A DNA stretch of 64,000 nucleotides. Origin: Bradyrhizobium sp. WSM1743 (GTDB lineage: Bacteria > Pseudomonadota > Alphaproteobacteria > Rhizobiales > Xanthobacteraceae). Position 1 is the stretch's first letter. Each line of letters begins with the position of its first letter. Where the stretch lies: assembly GCF_000473065.1 (NCBI RefSeq), contig NZ_AXAZ01000011.1:1-64000 (forward strand), given 5' to 3'. Positions 51,992 to 60,530 of this stretch are shown here, in pieces. The position numbers were made by a program, and so were the translations under genes. A model generated the notes under the pieces. The model ran no database searches, had not been told where the DNA came from, and saw only the letters and a list, made by a program, of their open reading frames with translations.

Positions 51992-54571
51992 ATGATTCGC
52001 ATGACCGAGCCGAGCAAGATCACAGCCGTACCCGACCACCAGCCCCCAGCCGGCGGCATCGCCGCGCGTGCGCGCGCCTCGGTGGGCCCGAAATACCTCT
52101 CCGGGCTCAATCCGGAGCAGCGCGAGGCGGTGGAGACGCTGGATGGGCCGGTTCTCGTGCTCGCCGGCGCCGGCACCGGCAAGACGCGCGTCTTGACCAC
52201 GCGCATCGCCCATATCCTGAGCCAGGGCCGCGCCCGCCCCGCCGAGATCCTGTCGGTGACCTTCACCAACAAGGCCGCGCGCGAGATGAAGCACCGGCTC
52301 GGTCAGATGCTCGGCCACGCGGTCGAGGGCATGCCGTGGCTCGGCACCTTCCACTCCATCGGCGGCCGCATCCTGCGCGTCCATGCCGAACTGGCCCAGC
52401 TCAAGTCGAACTTCACCGTGCTCGATGTCGACGACCAGGTCCGGCTGCTCAAGCAGCTGCTCCAGGCCGAGAACATCGACGACAAGCGCTGGCCAGCACG
52501 CATGCTGGCCGGCCTGATCGACGGCTGGAAGAACCGCGGTCTGATGCCGTCGCAGGTGCCGTCGGGCGAGGCCGCGATGTTTGCCAACGGCAAAGGCGGC
52601 AAGCTCTATGCGAGCTACCAGGAGCGGCTGAAGATCCTGAACGCGGCCGACTTCGGTGATCTCCTGCTGGAGAACATCCGCATCTTCCGCGAGCACCCTG
52701 ACATTCTCAGGCAGTACCAGCAGCGCTTCAAGTTCATCCTGGTCGACGAGTACCAGGACACCAACGTCGCGCAATATTTGTGGCTGAGGCTCTTGTCGCA
52801 GGCGCCGGCGGCAACCAAGGCCGTCATTCCAGGGCAGCTCGAAGAGCCGAACCCGGAATCCAGAGATGAGTCCTCAGCTCGGGATTCCGGGTTCGATGCT
52901 GCGCATCGCCCCGGAATGACGGAGCGGGCGGCGCTGGCGGCTGCCCCTGCGGCCCCCACCAAAAACATCTGCTGCGTCGGCGACGACGACCAGTCGATCT
53001 ATGGCTGGCGCGGCGCCGAGGTCGACAACATCCTGCGCTTCGAGCACGATTTCCCCGGTGCCAAGGTGATCCGCCTGGAGCGCAACTACCGCTCCACCGG
53101 CCACATCCTCGCCGCCGCCTCGCATCTGATCGCACACAATGAAGGCCGGCTCGGCAAGACGCTGCGCACCGAGGACCAGGACGGCGAGAAGGTCACGGTC
53201 ACGGGCTCCTGGGATTCGGAAGAGGAAGCGCGCGGCATCGGCGAGGAAATCGAGCAGCTGCAGCGCCAGGGCGAGAAGCTCAACGAGATCGCCATCCTGG
53301 TACGCGCCTCCTACCAGATGCGCGAGTTCGAAGACCGTTTCGTCACGCTCGGCCTGCCCTACCGCGTCATCGGCGGCCCGCGCTTCTACGAGCGCGCCGA
53401 GATCCGCGACGCGCTGGCCTATTTGCGCGTCATCAATTCGCCGGCGGACGATCTCGCCTTCGAGCGTATCGTCAATACGCCGAAACGCGGGCTTGGCGAC
53501 GCCACCGTGCAGATGCTGCACGACCACGCCCGCAAGCGTCGCATCCCCTTGTTCGAGGCGGCGCGCGCGGTGGTCGAGACCGACGAGCTGAAGCCGAAGG
53601 CGCGCGGCTCGCTGCGCGACCTCATCGCGCAGTTCGAGCGCTGGCGCGCCCAGTGCGAGGTCACCGCGCACACCGACCTGGCCCAGATCGTGCTCGATGA
53701 GAGCGGCTATACCGAGATGTGGCAGAAGGACCGCTCGGCGGACGCCGCCGGCCGGCTGGAGAACCTGAAAGAGCTCGTGCGCTCGATGGAGGAGTTCGAG
53801 AACCTGCAAGGATTCCTGGAGCACATCTCGCTGGTGATGGACCGCGAGGGCGGCGCCGAGGACGACGCGGTGTCGCTGATGACGCTGCATTCGGCCAAGG
53901 GGCTCGAATTCGACAACGTGTTCCTGCCGGGTTGGGAGGAAGGCCTGTTCCCGAGCCAGCGCACGCTGGACGAACAGGGCCGCGCTGGCCTGGAAGAAGA
54001 GCGCCGGCTCGGCCATGTCGGCCTGACACGCGCCCGACGCCGCGCAAAGATCTATTTTGCGACCAACCGGCGGATCCATGGCACCTGGTCGACCACGATC
54101 CCGTCGCGCTTCCTCGATGAATTGCCGGCGGCCAATGTCGAGATCACGGAATCCAAGGGCGGCTCGGCCTGGGGCGGCAGCGGCGGCTACGGCGCCTCGC
54201 GCTTCGACGACATGGAGGCGTTCGGCTCCAGCTATTCGACGCCGGGCTGGCAGCGCGCGCAGGCCAACCGAAATCGTGGCGGCGGCAGGAGCGGCGGCTT
54301 CGAGGAAGAAGCCGCGACGTTCTCATCCTCCTCATCGGCCGGCCCCGATTTCGGCAGCTTCTCCTCGCGCCGCCGCGGGCCCCTGACGATCGAGGGCGAG
54401 CTGGTGGCCAAATCGACCGGCACCACCTCGGAATTCGCGCTGTCCGACCGCGTCTTCCATCAGAAGTTCGGCTATGGCCGCGTCACCAAGATCGACGGCA
54501 ACAAGCTCACCATCGCCTTCGACAAGGCCGGCGAGAAGAAGGTGGTGGACAGTTTTGTGCAGCGGGCGTGA
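51992..54571 (+). CDS. uvrD: UvrD/PcrA-type ATP-dependent DNA helicase with an in-frame repeat insertion
   Basis: This 859-residue superfamily 1A 3'-5' helicase acts in excision and mismatch repair. Walker A is GAGTGKT (59-65), motif II is DEYQDTN (252-258) and motif III is GDDDQSIYGWRGA (330-342). Between II and III there is an unusual extra segment of about 43 residues (about 276-318), encoded by a palindromic repeat normally found between genes. The C-terminal part has a long Gly/Ser-rich linker, then a Tudor-like end that includes FGYGRVTKIDGNKLTIAF, as in PcrA. Start codons at 51983 (GTG) and 52001 (ATG) are alternatives. Confidence 0.93.
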   Translation: MIRMTEPSKITAVPDHQPPAGGIAARARASVGPKYLSGLNPEQREAVETLDGPVLVLAGAGTGKTRVLTTRIAHILSQGRARPAEILSVTFTNKAAREMKHRLGQMLGHAVEGMPWLGTFHSIGGRILRVHAELAQLKSNFTVLDVDDQVRLLKQLLQAENIDDKRWPARMLAGLIDGWKNRGLMPSQVPSGEAAMFANGKGGKLYASYQERLKILNAADFGDLLLENIRIFREHPDILRQYQQRFKFILVDEYQDTNVAQYLWLRLLSQAPAATKAVIPGQLEEPNPESRDESSARDSGFDAAHRPGMTERAALAAAPAAPTKNICCVGDDDQSIYGWRGAEVDNILRFEHDFPGAKVIRLERNYRSTGHILAAASHLIAHNEGRLGKTLRTEDQDGEKVTVTGSWDSEEEARGIGEEIEQLQRQGEKLNEIAILVRASYQMREFEDRFVTLGLPYRVIGGPRFYERAEIRDALAYLRVINSPADDLAFERIVNTPKRGLGDATVQMLHDHARKRRIPLFEAARAVVETDELKPKARGSLRDLIAQFERWRAQCEVTAHTDLAQIVLDESGYTEMWQKDRSADAAGRLENLKELVRSMEEFENLQGFLEHISLVMDREGGAEDDAVSLMTLHSAKGLEFDNVFLPGWEEGLFPSQRTLDEQGRAGLEEERRLGHVGLTRARRRAKIYFATNRRIHGTWSTTIPSRFLDELPAANVEITESKGGSAWGGSGGYGASRFDDMEAFGSSYSTPGWQRAQANRNRGGGRSGGFEEEAATFSSSSSAGPDFGSFSSRRRGPLTIEGELVAKSTGTTSEFALSDRVFHQKFGYGRVTKIDGNKLTIAFDKAGEKKVVDSFVQRA
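52823..52920. repeat. Family B palindrome inside uvrD
   Basis: The 98-bp block starts GTCATTCCAGGGC and ends CCCCGGAATGAC, with CCCGGAATCC facing GGGATTCCGGG. It matches the intergenic element at 6726-6806. It contributes residues such as NPESRDESSARDSGFDAAHRPG to the helicase and keeps the frame open. Confidence 0.85.
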
Positions 54572-54579
54572 GGCCCGAT

Positions 54580-54867
54580 ATGGCTCAGTACGTTGCCATC
54601 ATCGAGGGCGCCGGCCCGGACGAGGCCGTCGGCTTGTGGTTTCCCGATCTGCCGGGTTGCATTTCCGGCGGCGACGATTTCGACGAGGCCCTGGAGAATG
54701 CGCCCGAGGCGCTCGCGCTCTATGCGCAGGAGCTGATCGCGGACGGTCGCCAGCTTCCGCCGCCACGGACATTGGACCAGCTCAAGGCCGACCCTGATGT
54801 GGCCGACGACCTCAGGAACCATACTGTCGCCCTGATCGACTGGCCGCCTCTCACTGAGGCCGAGTGA
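54580..54867 (+). CDS. HicB-like antitoxin-family protein (no partner seen)
   Basis: This 95-residue protein has the HicB fold: YVAIIEGAGPDEAVGLWFPDLPGCISGGDDFDEAL, an RNase H-like sheet, then a helical tail lacking an obvious helix-turn-helix. Usually hicB pairs with the small toxin gene hicA; no HicA-type reading was found within 300 bp on either side, so it may be an orphan. It begins 8 bases after the uvrD stop codon with GAGG upstream, implying co-transcription with the helicase. The start at 54580 is preferred over an overlapping GTG. Confidence 0.8.
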   Translation: MAQYVAIIEGAGPDEAVGLWFPDLPGCISGGDDFDEALENAPEALALYAQELIADGRQLPPPRTLDQLKADPDVADDLRNHTVALIDWPPLTEAE

Positions 54868-54955
54868 GGACTGTTCGCCGCACCTGTCGAACTCTCGACA
54901 GTTCTCGCCCGAACGCCCCTTGACCACCGCGAACTTCCCCGTATCAGATAAACCC

Positions 54956-55372
54956 ATGGTCCGGGGCTCCATCACACTGATCGTGCTTGCATTGGGGATG
55001 CCGTCGCTTGCGGCGGCGGAGACCATGAGCTTTGGCGATTCGATCGGGAAGCTTGCGGCGAGCTGCGGCGCGGAAATCGTCGCCAATTGCCGCGGCGTCA
55101 ACCCGGACTCGACCCGGCTGAAGGAGTGCCTGTCGCGCAACCGCGACGTGCTCTCCCCGCAATGCGCGAGCGACTATCTCGGCGTCTTCGACGCCATCCA
55201 GAAGCGCGTCGCCGCCCGTGTCACAGTGGCGAACGCCTGCCAGCGCGAGATCGTCAAGGTCTGCGGCGGCTCGACCAAGGAGACCAGCAAGTCGGTCCCC
55301 TGCCTGGTCTCGACGCCCAAGGGCATCAGCAACAACTGCCTGAAGGCCGTCGACGACGCGGGGTATCGCTGA
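54956..55372 (+). CDS. Exported cysteine-rich-repeat protein
   Basis: This 138-residue protein has a signal peptide (MVRGSITLIVLALGMPSLAA, cut near AAA-E). The mature part has seven cysteines arranged as in the GLG1-type cysteine-rich repeat: ASCGAEIVANCRGV, KECLSRNRDVLSPQC, and a second set ending NNCLKAVDDAGYR. The cysteines are probably oxidised in the periplasm. The function is unknown. Its TGA overlaps the ATG of the OmpA-like gene by one base, so the two are coupled. The ribosome site at 54956 is weak. Confidence 0.78.
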   Translation: MVRGSITLIVLALGMPSLAAAETMSFGDSIGKLAASCGAEIVANCRGVNPDSTRLKECLSRNRDVLSPQCASDYLGVFDAIQKRVAARVTVANACQREIVKVCGGSTKETSKSVPCLVSTPKGISNNCLKAVDDAGYR

Positions 55373-56040
55373 TGCGCGCGAAGGGTCTCGCCACCGCCGG
55401 ACTAGGCATTGCGCTGGGCTTCGTCCTGCTCGCGGGCGCCGCCGGCGCGCAGACGGCGGCGCCGACCCGCGACGACATCGTCGGCAAGCTGAACCAGTTC
55501 GAGCAGGCCGCCGAGGTCGATCTGCCGGCGCTGAAGCAGCAGGTGATGGAGCGCGCCAAGACCAGGATCAAGAACGATCCGGGACCGGTGAACCGGCCGC
55601 TGATCGCGCCGGAACTTGCCAAGCTGCCGGCCTTCAATGCGCAGATCCAGTTCGACGCCGATACGCCGATCATCCAGCCGGCGTCCTACCAGAGCGTCGG
55701 CCGCATCGCGGACGCGTTGGTTCATTCCTCGCTGCTGCCCTACACCTTCCTGATCGTCGGCCACGTCGAATCCAATTCGAAGACGCGCGAGGCCAATGCA
55801 ATCCTGAGCCAGCGCCGGGCAGATGCGATCCGCGACGTGCTGGTGAACACCTTCAAGATCTCGACCAAGCGGCTGCATCCGATCGGCCTCGGCGAGGAGC
55901 AGCTTCTCGACCGAGCCAAGCCGACCTCCGCCGTCAACGGCCAGTTGCAGATCCTGACCTATGCCAAGCTGCCGGAGGAGACGCCGCATCCGGCTGCGGC
56001 ACCTGCGCCTGCGGCGAAAAAACCCGCCAAGAAGCGCTGA
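55372..56040 (+). CDS. OmpA-family periplasmic protein
   Basis: This 222-residue protein has a signal peptide (about 1-26, ending AAGAQ). A C-terminal OmpA-like peptidoglycan-binding domain follows, with IQFDADTPIIQPASYQSVGRIADAL and LSQRRADAIRDVLVNTFKISTKRL. The usual D-x-x-G-x-x-x-x-N is relaxed: the loop reads GHVESNSKTREAN. The tail is Pro/Ala/Lys-rich. It is translationally coupled to the cysteine-rich protein upstream, and the two probably act together at the cell wall. Confidence 0.85.
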   Translation: MRAKGLATAGLGIALGFVLLAGAAGAQTAAPTRDDIVGKLNQFEQAAEVDLPALKQQVMERAKTRIKNDPGPVNRPLIAPELAKLPAFNAQIQFDADTPIIQPASYQSVGRIADALVHSSLLPYTFLIVGHVESNSKTREANAILSQRRADAIRDVLVNTFKISTKRLHPIGLGEEQLLDRAKPTSAVNGQLQILTYAKLPEETPHPAAAPAPAAKKPAKKR

Positions 56041-56211
56041 GCGGACGCGGCTTCGCGGCTGACGGAACCCTTTGAAGTGATAGCAATTTTGTGGCCTGTC
56101 CCGGGCGCGCCAAGACGGTTTCACGCGACAAAAGCGCCGGTTTGTGCACCGCCCGGTCCAGTGCTATAGCCTCTGTTCGCCCTTCCCGACCCTGTGCCGC
56201 ATGAGACCGAA

Positions 56212-56730
56212 ATGGGTGGCTTTTTTCAGCGCCAACTTGCCGTGTACGTCGAGTACCATCGCGATCCCCGGAATACGGCGATGCATGTGGTTGGCATTCT
56301 GCTGCTGTTCACGGGCGCTGTAATGCCGCTGACGCTGGTCAAGCTTCCGCTTGTCGGATTCGATGTCAGTCTTGCGGTGATCCTGGCGCTGCCGGTGCTG
56401 GTTTACTGGCTGCTGCTCGACGCGGCGCTCGGGCTCGGCATTCTGGCCGTTTCTGTCGTGCTGTTTTTGGTTGCGACGACCATTGCGGCGCAAGTCAGCA
56501 CCGCGACGATGTGGGCGATCTTTGCCACGCTGGTGGTGCTCGGCCTCGCCGCGCAGGCCATCGGCCACAAGGTTTTTGAGGGGCGCGAGGCCTCGCTGTT
56601 CACCTTTCCCTCGCACCTTTTGCTTGGACCGATGTTCGTGATGGCAAAATTATTCATTGCATTGGGCTTCCGTCGCGACCTTGCCGCGATTCTGGGGCCT
56701 CTTCCGACCAACTCCCTTTCAACCCGATAG
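56212..56730 (+). CDS. Mpo1-like (DUF962) membrane protein
   Basis: This 172-residue protein has about four membrane helices. It contains the family's histidine motifs EYHRDPRNTAMHVVG and AQAIGHKVFEGREAS. Yeast Mpo1 of this family is an Fe(II)-dependent dioxygenase acting on 2-hydroxy fatty acids, so a role in 2-hydroxy fatty acid breakdown is plausible here but untested. The ATG at 56212 is preferred; an in-frame GTG at 56194 would add six residues. Confidence 0.8.
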   Translation: MGGFFQRQLAVYVEYHRDPRNTAMHVVGILLLFTGAVMPLTLVKLPLVGFDVSLAVILALPVLVYWLLLDAALGLGILAVSVVLFLVATTIAAQVSTATMWAIFATLVVLGLAAQAIGHKVFEGREASLFTFPSHLLLGPMFVMAKLFIALGFRRDLAAILGPLPTNSLSTR

Positions 56731-56760
56731 CTTCCAGAAGCGAAACAGCAAACCTTCTTC

Positions 56761-57792
56761 ATGGCTCTCGTCCTGGTTACCGGTGGCAGTGGCTTCATCG
56801 GACATCACCTCGTAGAAGCACTCCGCACCCGTGGGCAGCGGGTCCGTGTTCTCGATGTCCGTACGCCGACCGCGGCGAACGCGGACGTCGAGCACGTCCA
56901 CGGCTCGGTGCTGGACGGCGCCGCAGTCGATGCTGCGATCGCCGGTGTCGATCAGGTCTATCACCTCGCCGGCCTGCCCGGCATGTGGGTCGCCAACAAG
57001 CAGGACTTCCACGACGTCAATTGCCGCGGCACCGAAATCGTGCTGGCGGCGGCAATGAAGCGCGGCGTGTCGCGCTTCCTGCACTGCTCGACCGAATCGA
57101 TCCTGTTCCCCTATTGCGACCTCAACGGCGTTCCCGCCGAGGAGGCGCTGCAGCCAGCCGACGCGATGCCCGGCGCCTATACGCGATCGAAATCGCTCGC
57201 CGAGCATCATGCCGCCAAGGCGGCGGCTGCAGGCTTCCCGCTCGTGATCGGCACGCCGACCATGCCGATCGGCGCTGCCGACCACAATCTGACGCCGCCG
57301 ACCGCGATGCTCTGGTACTTCCTGCAGAAGAAGGTGCAGCCGCATCTCAACTTCCTGGTCAATCTCGTCGATGTCCGCGACGTCGCCACGGGCCTCGTGC
57401 TGACCATGGAACGCGGGCGCCTCGGCCAGCGCTACATTCTCGGCGGCGACTGCGTCCCGCTCGGCAACATCCTGCGCATGATGTCGGCGATGAGCGGCCG
57501 CCGGCAGTTTCCGGTCGTCGTGCCCGGAAAGATCGCCGAGCTCTCCGCCATCATGCTCGAATACATCGCCGATCATGTCACCCGCCGGCCGCCCAACGGC
57601 ACCGCCGAGGGCGTGCGCATCGCGCTCGCCGCGAGCGACCTATCGATCGGCAAGGCGCGCACCGAGCTCGGCTATTCGCCGCGTCCGATCGAGCCGGTCT
57701 TGCGCGAAACCATCACCCATCTGCTCGCCCGCAATGGCCAGCAGCCCTCCGGCGCCATCGAGCATCACGCGCTCTCCTCGCGCGCGGGCTGA
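56761..57792 (+). CDS. NAD-dependent epimerase/dehydratase family protein
   Basis: This 343-residue extended short-chain dehydrogenase has the Rossmann start MALVLVTGGSGFIGHHLVEAL, a serine in HCSTES, and the catalytic Y-x-x-x-K in AYTRSKSLAEHH. The fold is like dihydroflavonol reductase, 3-beta-HSD or sugar epimerases. The substrate is unknown. The next gene is an ICMT-like methyltransferase 27 bp downstream, and the DUF962 gene is 30 bp upstream, so all three may form a lipid-related operon. Confidence 0.85.
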   Translation: MALVLVTGGSGFIGHHLVEALRTRGQRVRVLDVRTPTAANADVEHVHGSVLDGAAVDAAIAGVDQVYHLAGLPGMWVANKQDFHDVNCRGTEIVLAAAMKRGVSRFLHCSTESILFPYCDLNGVPAEEALQPADAMPGAYTRSKSLAEHHAAKAAAAGFPLVIGTPTMPIGAADHNLTPPTAMLWYFLQKKVQPHLNFLVNLVDVRDVATGLVLTMERGRLGQRYILGGDCVPLGNILRMMSAMSGRRQFPVVVPGKIAELSAIMLEYIADHVTRRPPNGTAEGVRIALAASDLSIGKARTELGYSPRPIEPVLRETITHLLARNGQQPSGAIEHHALSSRAG

Positions 57793-57819
57793 AGCCGCCG
57801 CCTAACGCAAAGAACCTTC

Positions 57820-58446
57820 ATGTCCTTCGATTTCAGCAAGCTTCTCTCTGTCGCCTGGGGTGGCTGGACCACGACCTGGCCGACCGAACTTCTGGCTCTG
57901 CTCTGGCTTGCCTTTCTCGCCAGCTGGGTCGGCGCCTCGTTCTGGCAGGGGCGGACCAAGAAGCAGGTCATGACGCTGGAGTCGCAGCGCTATCGGCTGC
58001 CGATCCTGGTCGGCGGCATCCTGTACACGCCGTGGGTTGCGGAGATCCTCGGCTGGAAGCCGCTCTGGGTACTCGGCAACACAGGCATCGCCGTCGCGGC
58101 GGTCCTCTCGGCCGCTGGCATTGCCTTCGCCTGGTGGGGTCGGCTGCATCTCGGCAAATTCTGGTCCAACACCATCACCCACAAGGAAGACCATCGCGTC
58201 ATCGACACCGGTCCCTACGGCATCGTGCGCCACCCCATCTACACGGGGCTGATCTTCGGCATGCTGGTGACCGGGGTTGCGATCGGCTTGGTGACGACGA
58301 TCCTCGGTGCCATCCTGATCTCGCTCGGCATGTGGCAGAAGGGCCGGATGGAAGAGGTGTTCCTGTCGAAAGAGCTCGGCGAGGACGCCTACGGCGCCTA
58401 TTGCCGCCGTGTTCCGATGATCATTCCGTTCACGTCGCCGCGGTGA
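57820..58446 (+). CDS. Isoprenylcysteine carboxyl methyltransferase-like membrane protein
   Basis: This 208-residue protein has about five membrane helices and the C-terminal motif GPYGIVRHPIYTG, followed by ELGEDAYGAYCRRVPMIIPF, typical of the ICMT/PEMT family that uses SAM. Bacteria do not prenylate proteins in the eukaryotic way, so the substrate is probably a lipid or small hydrophobic acid. It follows the epimerase closely on the same strand, and a palindromic repeat lies after its stop codon. Confidence 0.85.
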   Translation: MSFDFSKLLSVAWGGWTTTWPTELLALLWLAFLASWVGASFWQGRTKKQVMTLESQRYRLPILVGGILYTPWVAEILGWKPLWVLGNTGIAVAAVLSAAGIAFAWWGRLHLGKFWSNTITHKEDHRVIDTGPYGIVRHPIYTGLIFGMLVTGVAIGLVTTILGAILISLGMWQKGRMEEVFLSKELGEDAYGAYCRRVPMIIPFTSPR

Positions 58447-58485
58447 GCGTCTTCGCTTTCTCGGCGTAACACTCCTGTTGGTCCC

Positions 58486-58614
58486 GTCATCCTGAGGTGC
58501 GAAGTTCGCGATGCTCATGCATCCCGAACCGAGCCTCGAAGGATGCACGGCCGCGATGCAGCCGGGCCGTCCATCCTTCGAGGCCTCAGCTACGCTCCGG
58601 CACCTCAGGATGAC
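58486..58614. repeat. Intergenic palindromic repeat, family C
   Basis: GTCATCCTGAGGTGCGAAG opens and CACCTCAGGATGAC closes. Inside are the facing CTCGAAGGATG and CATCCTTCGAG. The two arms would fold into a long hairpin. It is related to copies at 28166-28269 and 51441-51572. Confidence 0.75.
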
Positions 58615-58707
58615 GGGGCGAGAGTTGGAACGCTAGCGTCACAAGGAACCGCCTCTCCCCATATCCGTTACCCCTCGACACCTGCACGACCCGCAGAGCA
58701 TCGAGCC

Positions 58708-58917
58708 ATGTCGGACGCCTACGATTATTTTCGCGCGCACGCGATTGCCGCAATCCGCAAGGCGCGAGCATTGCCGCGCGGCCCGATGCGGCAGAAGCAG
58801 CGCACGGTGGCGCGGGTCTATCATCTCCTGTCCAGGGAGGCCGCGCTGGCGCCGAATATCCATCACTTGGATGATTTTCGCGCGGCCCGGCGGCTAGAGC
58901 GGCAGGTCGGCCGCTGA
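58708..58917 (+). CDS. Hypothetical basic protein, 69 residues
   Basis: The protein begins MSDAYDYFRAHAIAAIRKAR and continues PRGPMRQKQRTVARVYHLLSREAALAPNIHHL, an arginine-rich two-helix protein. No family is recognised. GAG precedes the ATG by a few bases. It could be a small nucleic acid-binding protein, but this is a guess. Confidence 0.55.
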   Translation: MSDAYDYFRAHAIAAIRKARALPRGPMRQKQRTVARVYHLLSREAALAPNIHHLDDFRAARRLERQVGR

Positions 58918-59038
58918 TCTTCTCTTCATGCAAATTTGAGCGGCTGCCATTCCACGGGAATAGGCCCCGGCGGCGTGCCGCACAGGTTGACGTGTGCTCC
59001 GTCAGCCAGTTGGATGCGCGCGCAAACAGGGGCTTCTC

Positions 59039-60343
59039 ATGACCTTTTCCAGTATGTTCGCGCAATTCGTCGCATTCATCGGCGGCATCGCGCTGCAATG
59101 GCGCAAGCTGTCGGGCAGCGAGCCCGCGCCGGCATGGGGAGAGAAGCCGGCCATTCCCGAAGCCAAGCCGCAAGGCGCGATCCCGACGCTGAAGATGCCG
59201 AGCGCGCGCGGCTGGCGCGAGGGGCAGAAGCCGACGGTCGCGCCAGGGCTCAAGGTCAACGCGTTCGCGAGCGGCCTCGACCATCCGCGCTGGATCGAGG
59301 TGCTGCCCAATGGCGACGTGCTGATCGCGGAAGCAACGCAGATCGCAGGTCCCCCGCGCACCGTGTTCCACTACGCGATGCAGGCGACGATGCGGCGCGC
59401 CGCGGCGCTCGGCGTGTCCGCCAACCGCATCACGCTTTTGCGCGACAAGGACGGCGACGGCGTCGCCGAAGTGCGCGGCGCGTTCATGGAGAATCTCAGC
59501 CAGCCCTTCGGCATGGCGCTGGTCGGCGACACCTTTTACGTCGGCAACACCGACGGCGTGATGGCGTTTCCTTATGTCGCCAATGCCGACCGCATCACCG
59601 CGCCGGGCAAGCGGCTCACCACCTTCAAGCCGGGCGGACACTGGACACGCAGCCTGCTCGCCAGCCCCGATGGCAAGAAGCTCTATGCCGGCGTCGGTTC
59701 GCTCAGCAACATCGCCGAGATGGGCATGGAGGTCGAGGAAGGCCGCGCCGCGATTTACGAACTCGACCTCGTCGCCGGCACGCATCGCATTTTCGGCGCC
59801 GGCCTGCGCAATCCGGTTGGCCTTGCCTGGGAGCCGAACACGGGCGTGCTCTGGACCGTCGTCAACGAGCGCGATGGCCTCGGCGACGAGACGCCGCCGG
59901 ATTATCTCACCTCGGTGCGCGACGGCGGCTTCTACGGCTGGCCCTATTGCTATTGGGGCAAGACCGTCGACGACCGCGTGCCGCAGGACCCGGCAATGGT
60001 CGCCAAGGCGCTTCAACCGGACTACGCGCTCGGCGGACACACCGCCTCGCTCGGCCTGTGTTGGATGCCCGCAGGCACCCTGCCCGGCTTCGGCGACGGC
60101 ATGGTGATCGGCCAGCACGGCTCCTGGAATCGAAGCAAGCTGTCGGGCTACAAGCTGGTGTTCGTCCCATTCGAGAACGGCAAGCCGTCCGGCCCCGGTC
60201 GCGACATCCTGTCTGGCTTCCTGTCGCCGGACGAGAAGGAATCCTACGGCCGTCCGGTCGGCGTCGTGATCGGCCCCGACAAGAAGTCGCTGCTGATGGC
60301 CGACGACGTCGGCAACGTGATCTGGCGCGTCACCGGCGCGTAA
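59039..60343 (+). CDS. PQQ-dependent sugar dehydrogenase-like protein (sorbosone dehydrogenase family)
   Basis: This 434-residue protein has an N-terminal membrane helix (about 5-22) without a clear cleavage site. A six-bladed beta-propeller of the glucose/sorbosone dehydrogenase (GSDH) family follows, with DHPRWIEVLPNGDVLIAEA, GLRNPVGLAWEPNTGVLWTVVNERDGLGDE and DGGFYGWPYCYWG. It would oxidise an aldose or sorbosone in the periplasm using PQQ or bound calcium. The start at 59039 has AGGGG upstream. No PQQ synthesis genes are nearby. Confidence 0.85.
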   Translation: MTFSSMFAQFVAFIGGIALQWRKLSGSEPAPAWGEKPAIPEAKPQGAIPTLKMPSARGWREGQKPTVAPGLKVNAFASGLDHPRWIEVLPNGDVLIAEATQIAGPPRTVFHYAMQATMRRAAALGVSANRITLLRDKDGDGVAEVRGAFMENLSQPFGMALVGDTFYVGNTDGVMAFPYVANADRITAPGKRLTTFKPGGHWTRSLLASPDGKKLYAGVGSLSNIAEMGMEVEEGRAAIYELDLVAGTHRIFGAGLRNPVGLAWEPNTGVLWTVVNERDGLGDETPPDYLTSVRDGGFYGWPYCYWGKTVDDRVPQDPAMVAKALQPDYALGGHTASLGLCWMPAGTLPGFGDGMVIGQHGSWNRSKLSGYKLVFVPFENGKPSGPGRDILSGFLSPDEKESYGRPVGVVIGPDKKSLLMADDVGNVIWRVTGA

Positions 60344-60385
60344 AGCGAAATTTGTTCAGGCCGGATCGGTCGCCGCGGGCACGGT

Positions 60386-60500
60386 CACCTCTCCCGCTTG
60401 CGGGAGAGGTCGGCGCAACGCGCCGGGTGAGGGTTCTTTCCTCTAGGGGAGTGCCCCATCGTAGAGACACCCTCTCCCGCAAGCGGGAGAGGGTGCGCAC
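60386..60500. repeat. Intergenic palindromic repeat, family A
   Basis: CACCTCTCCCGCTTGCGGGAGAGG is itself a hairpin, and CCCTCTCCCGCAAGCGGGAGAGGG is the other end. The core GCGCCGGGTGAGGGTTC is the same as at 151-272 and 24200-24380. It lies between the convergent sugar-dehydrogenase and nadX genes. Confidence 0.75.
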
Positions 60501-60530
60501 CGCCGTCCAGGCCAATTGAGTCTCAACCCA

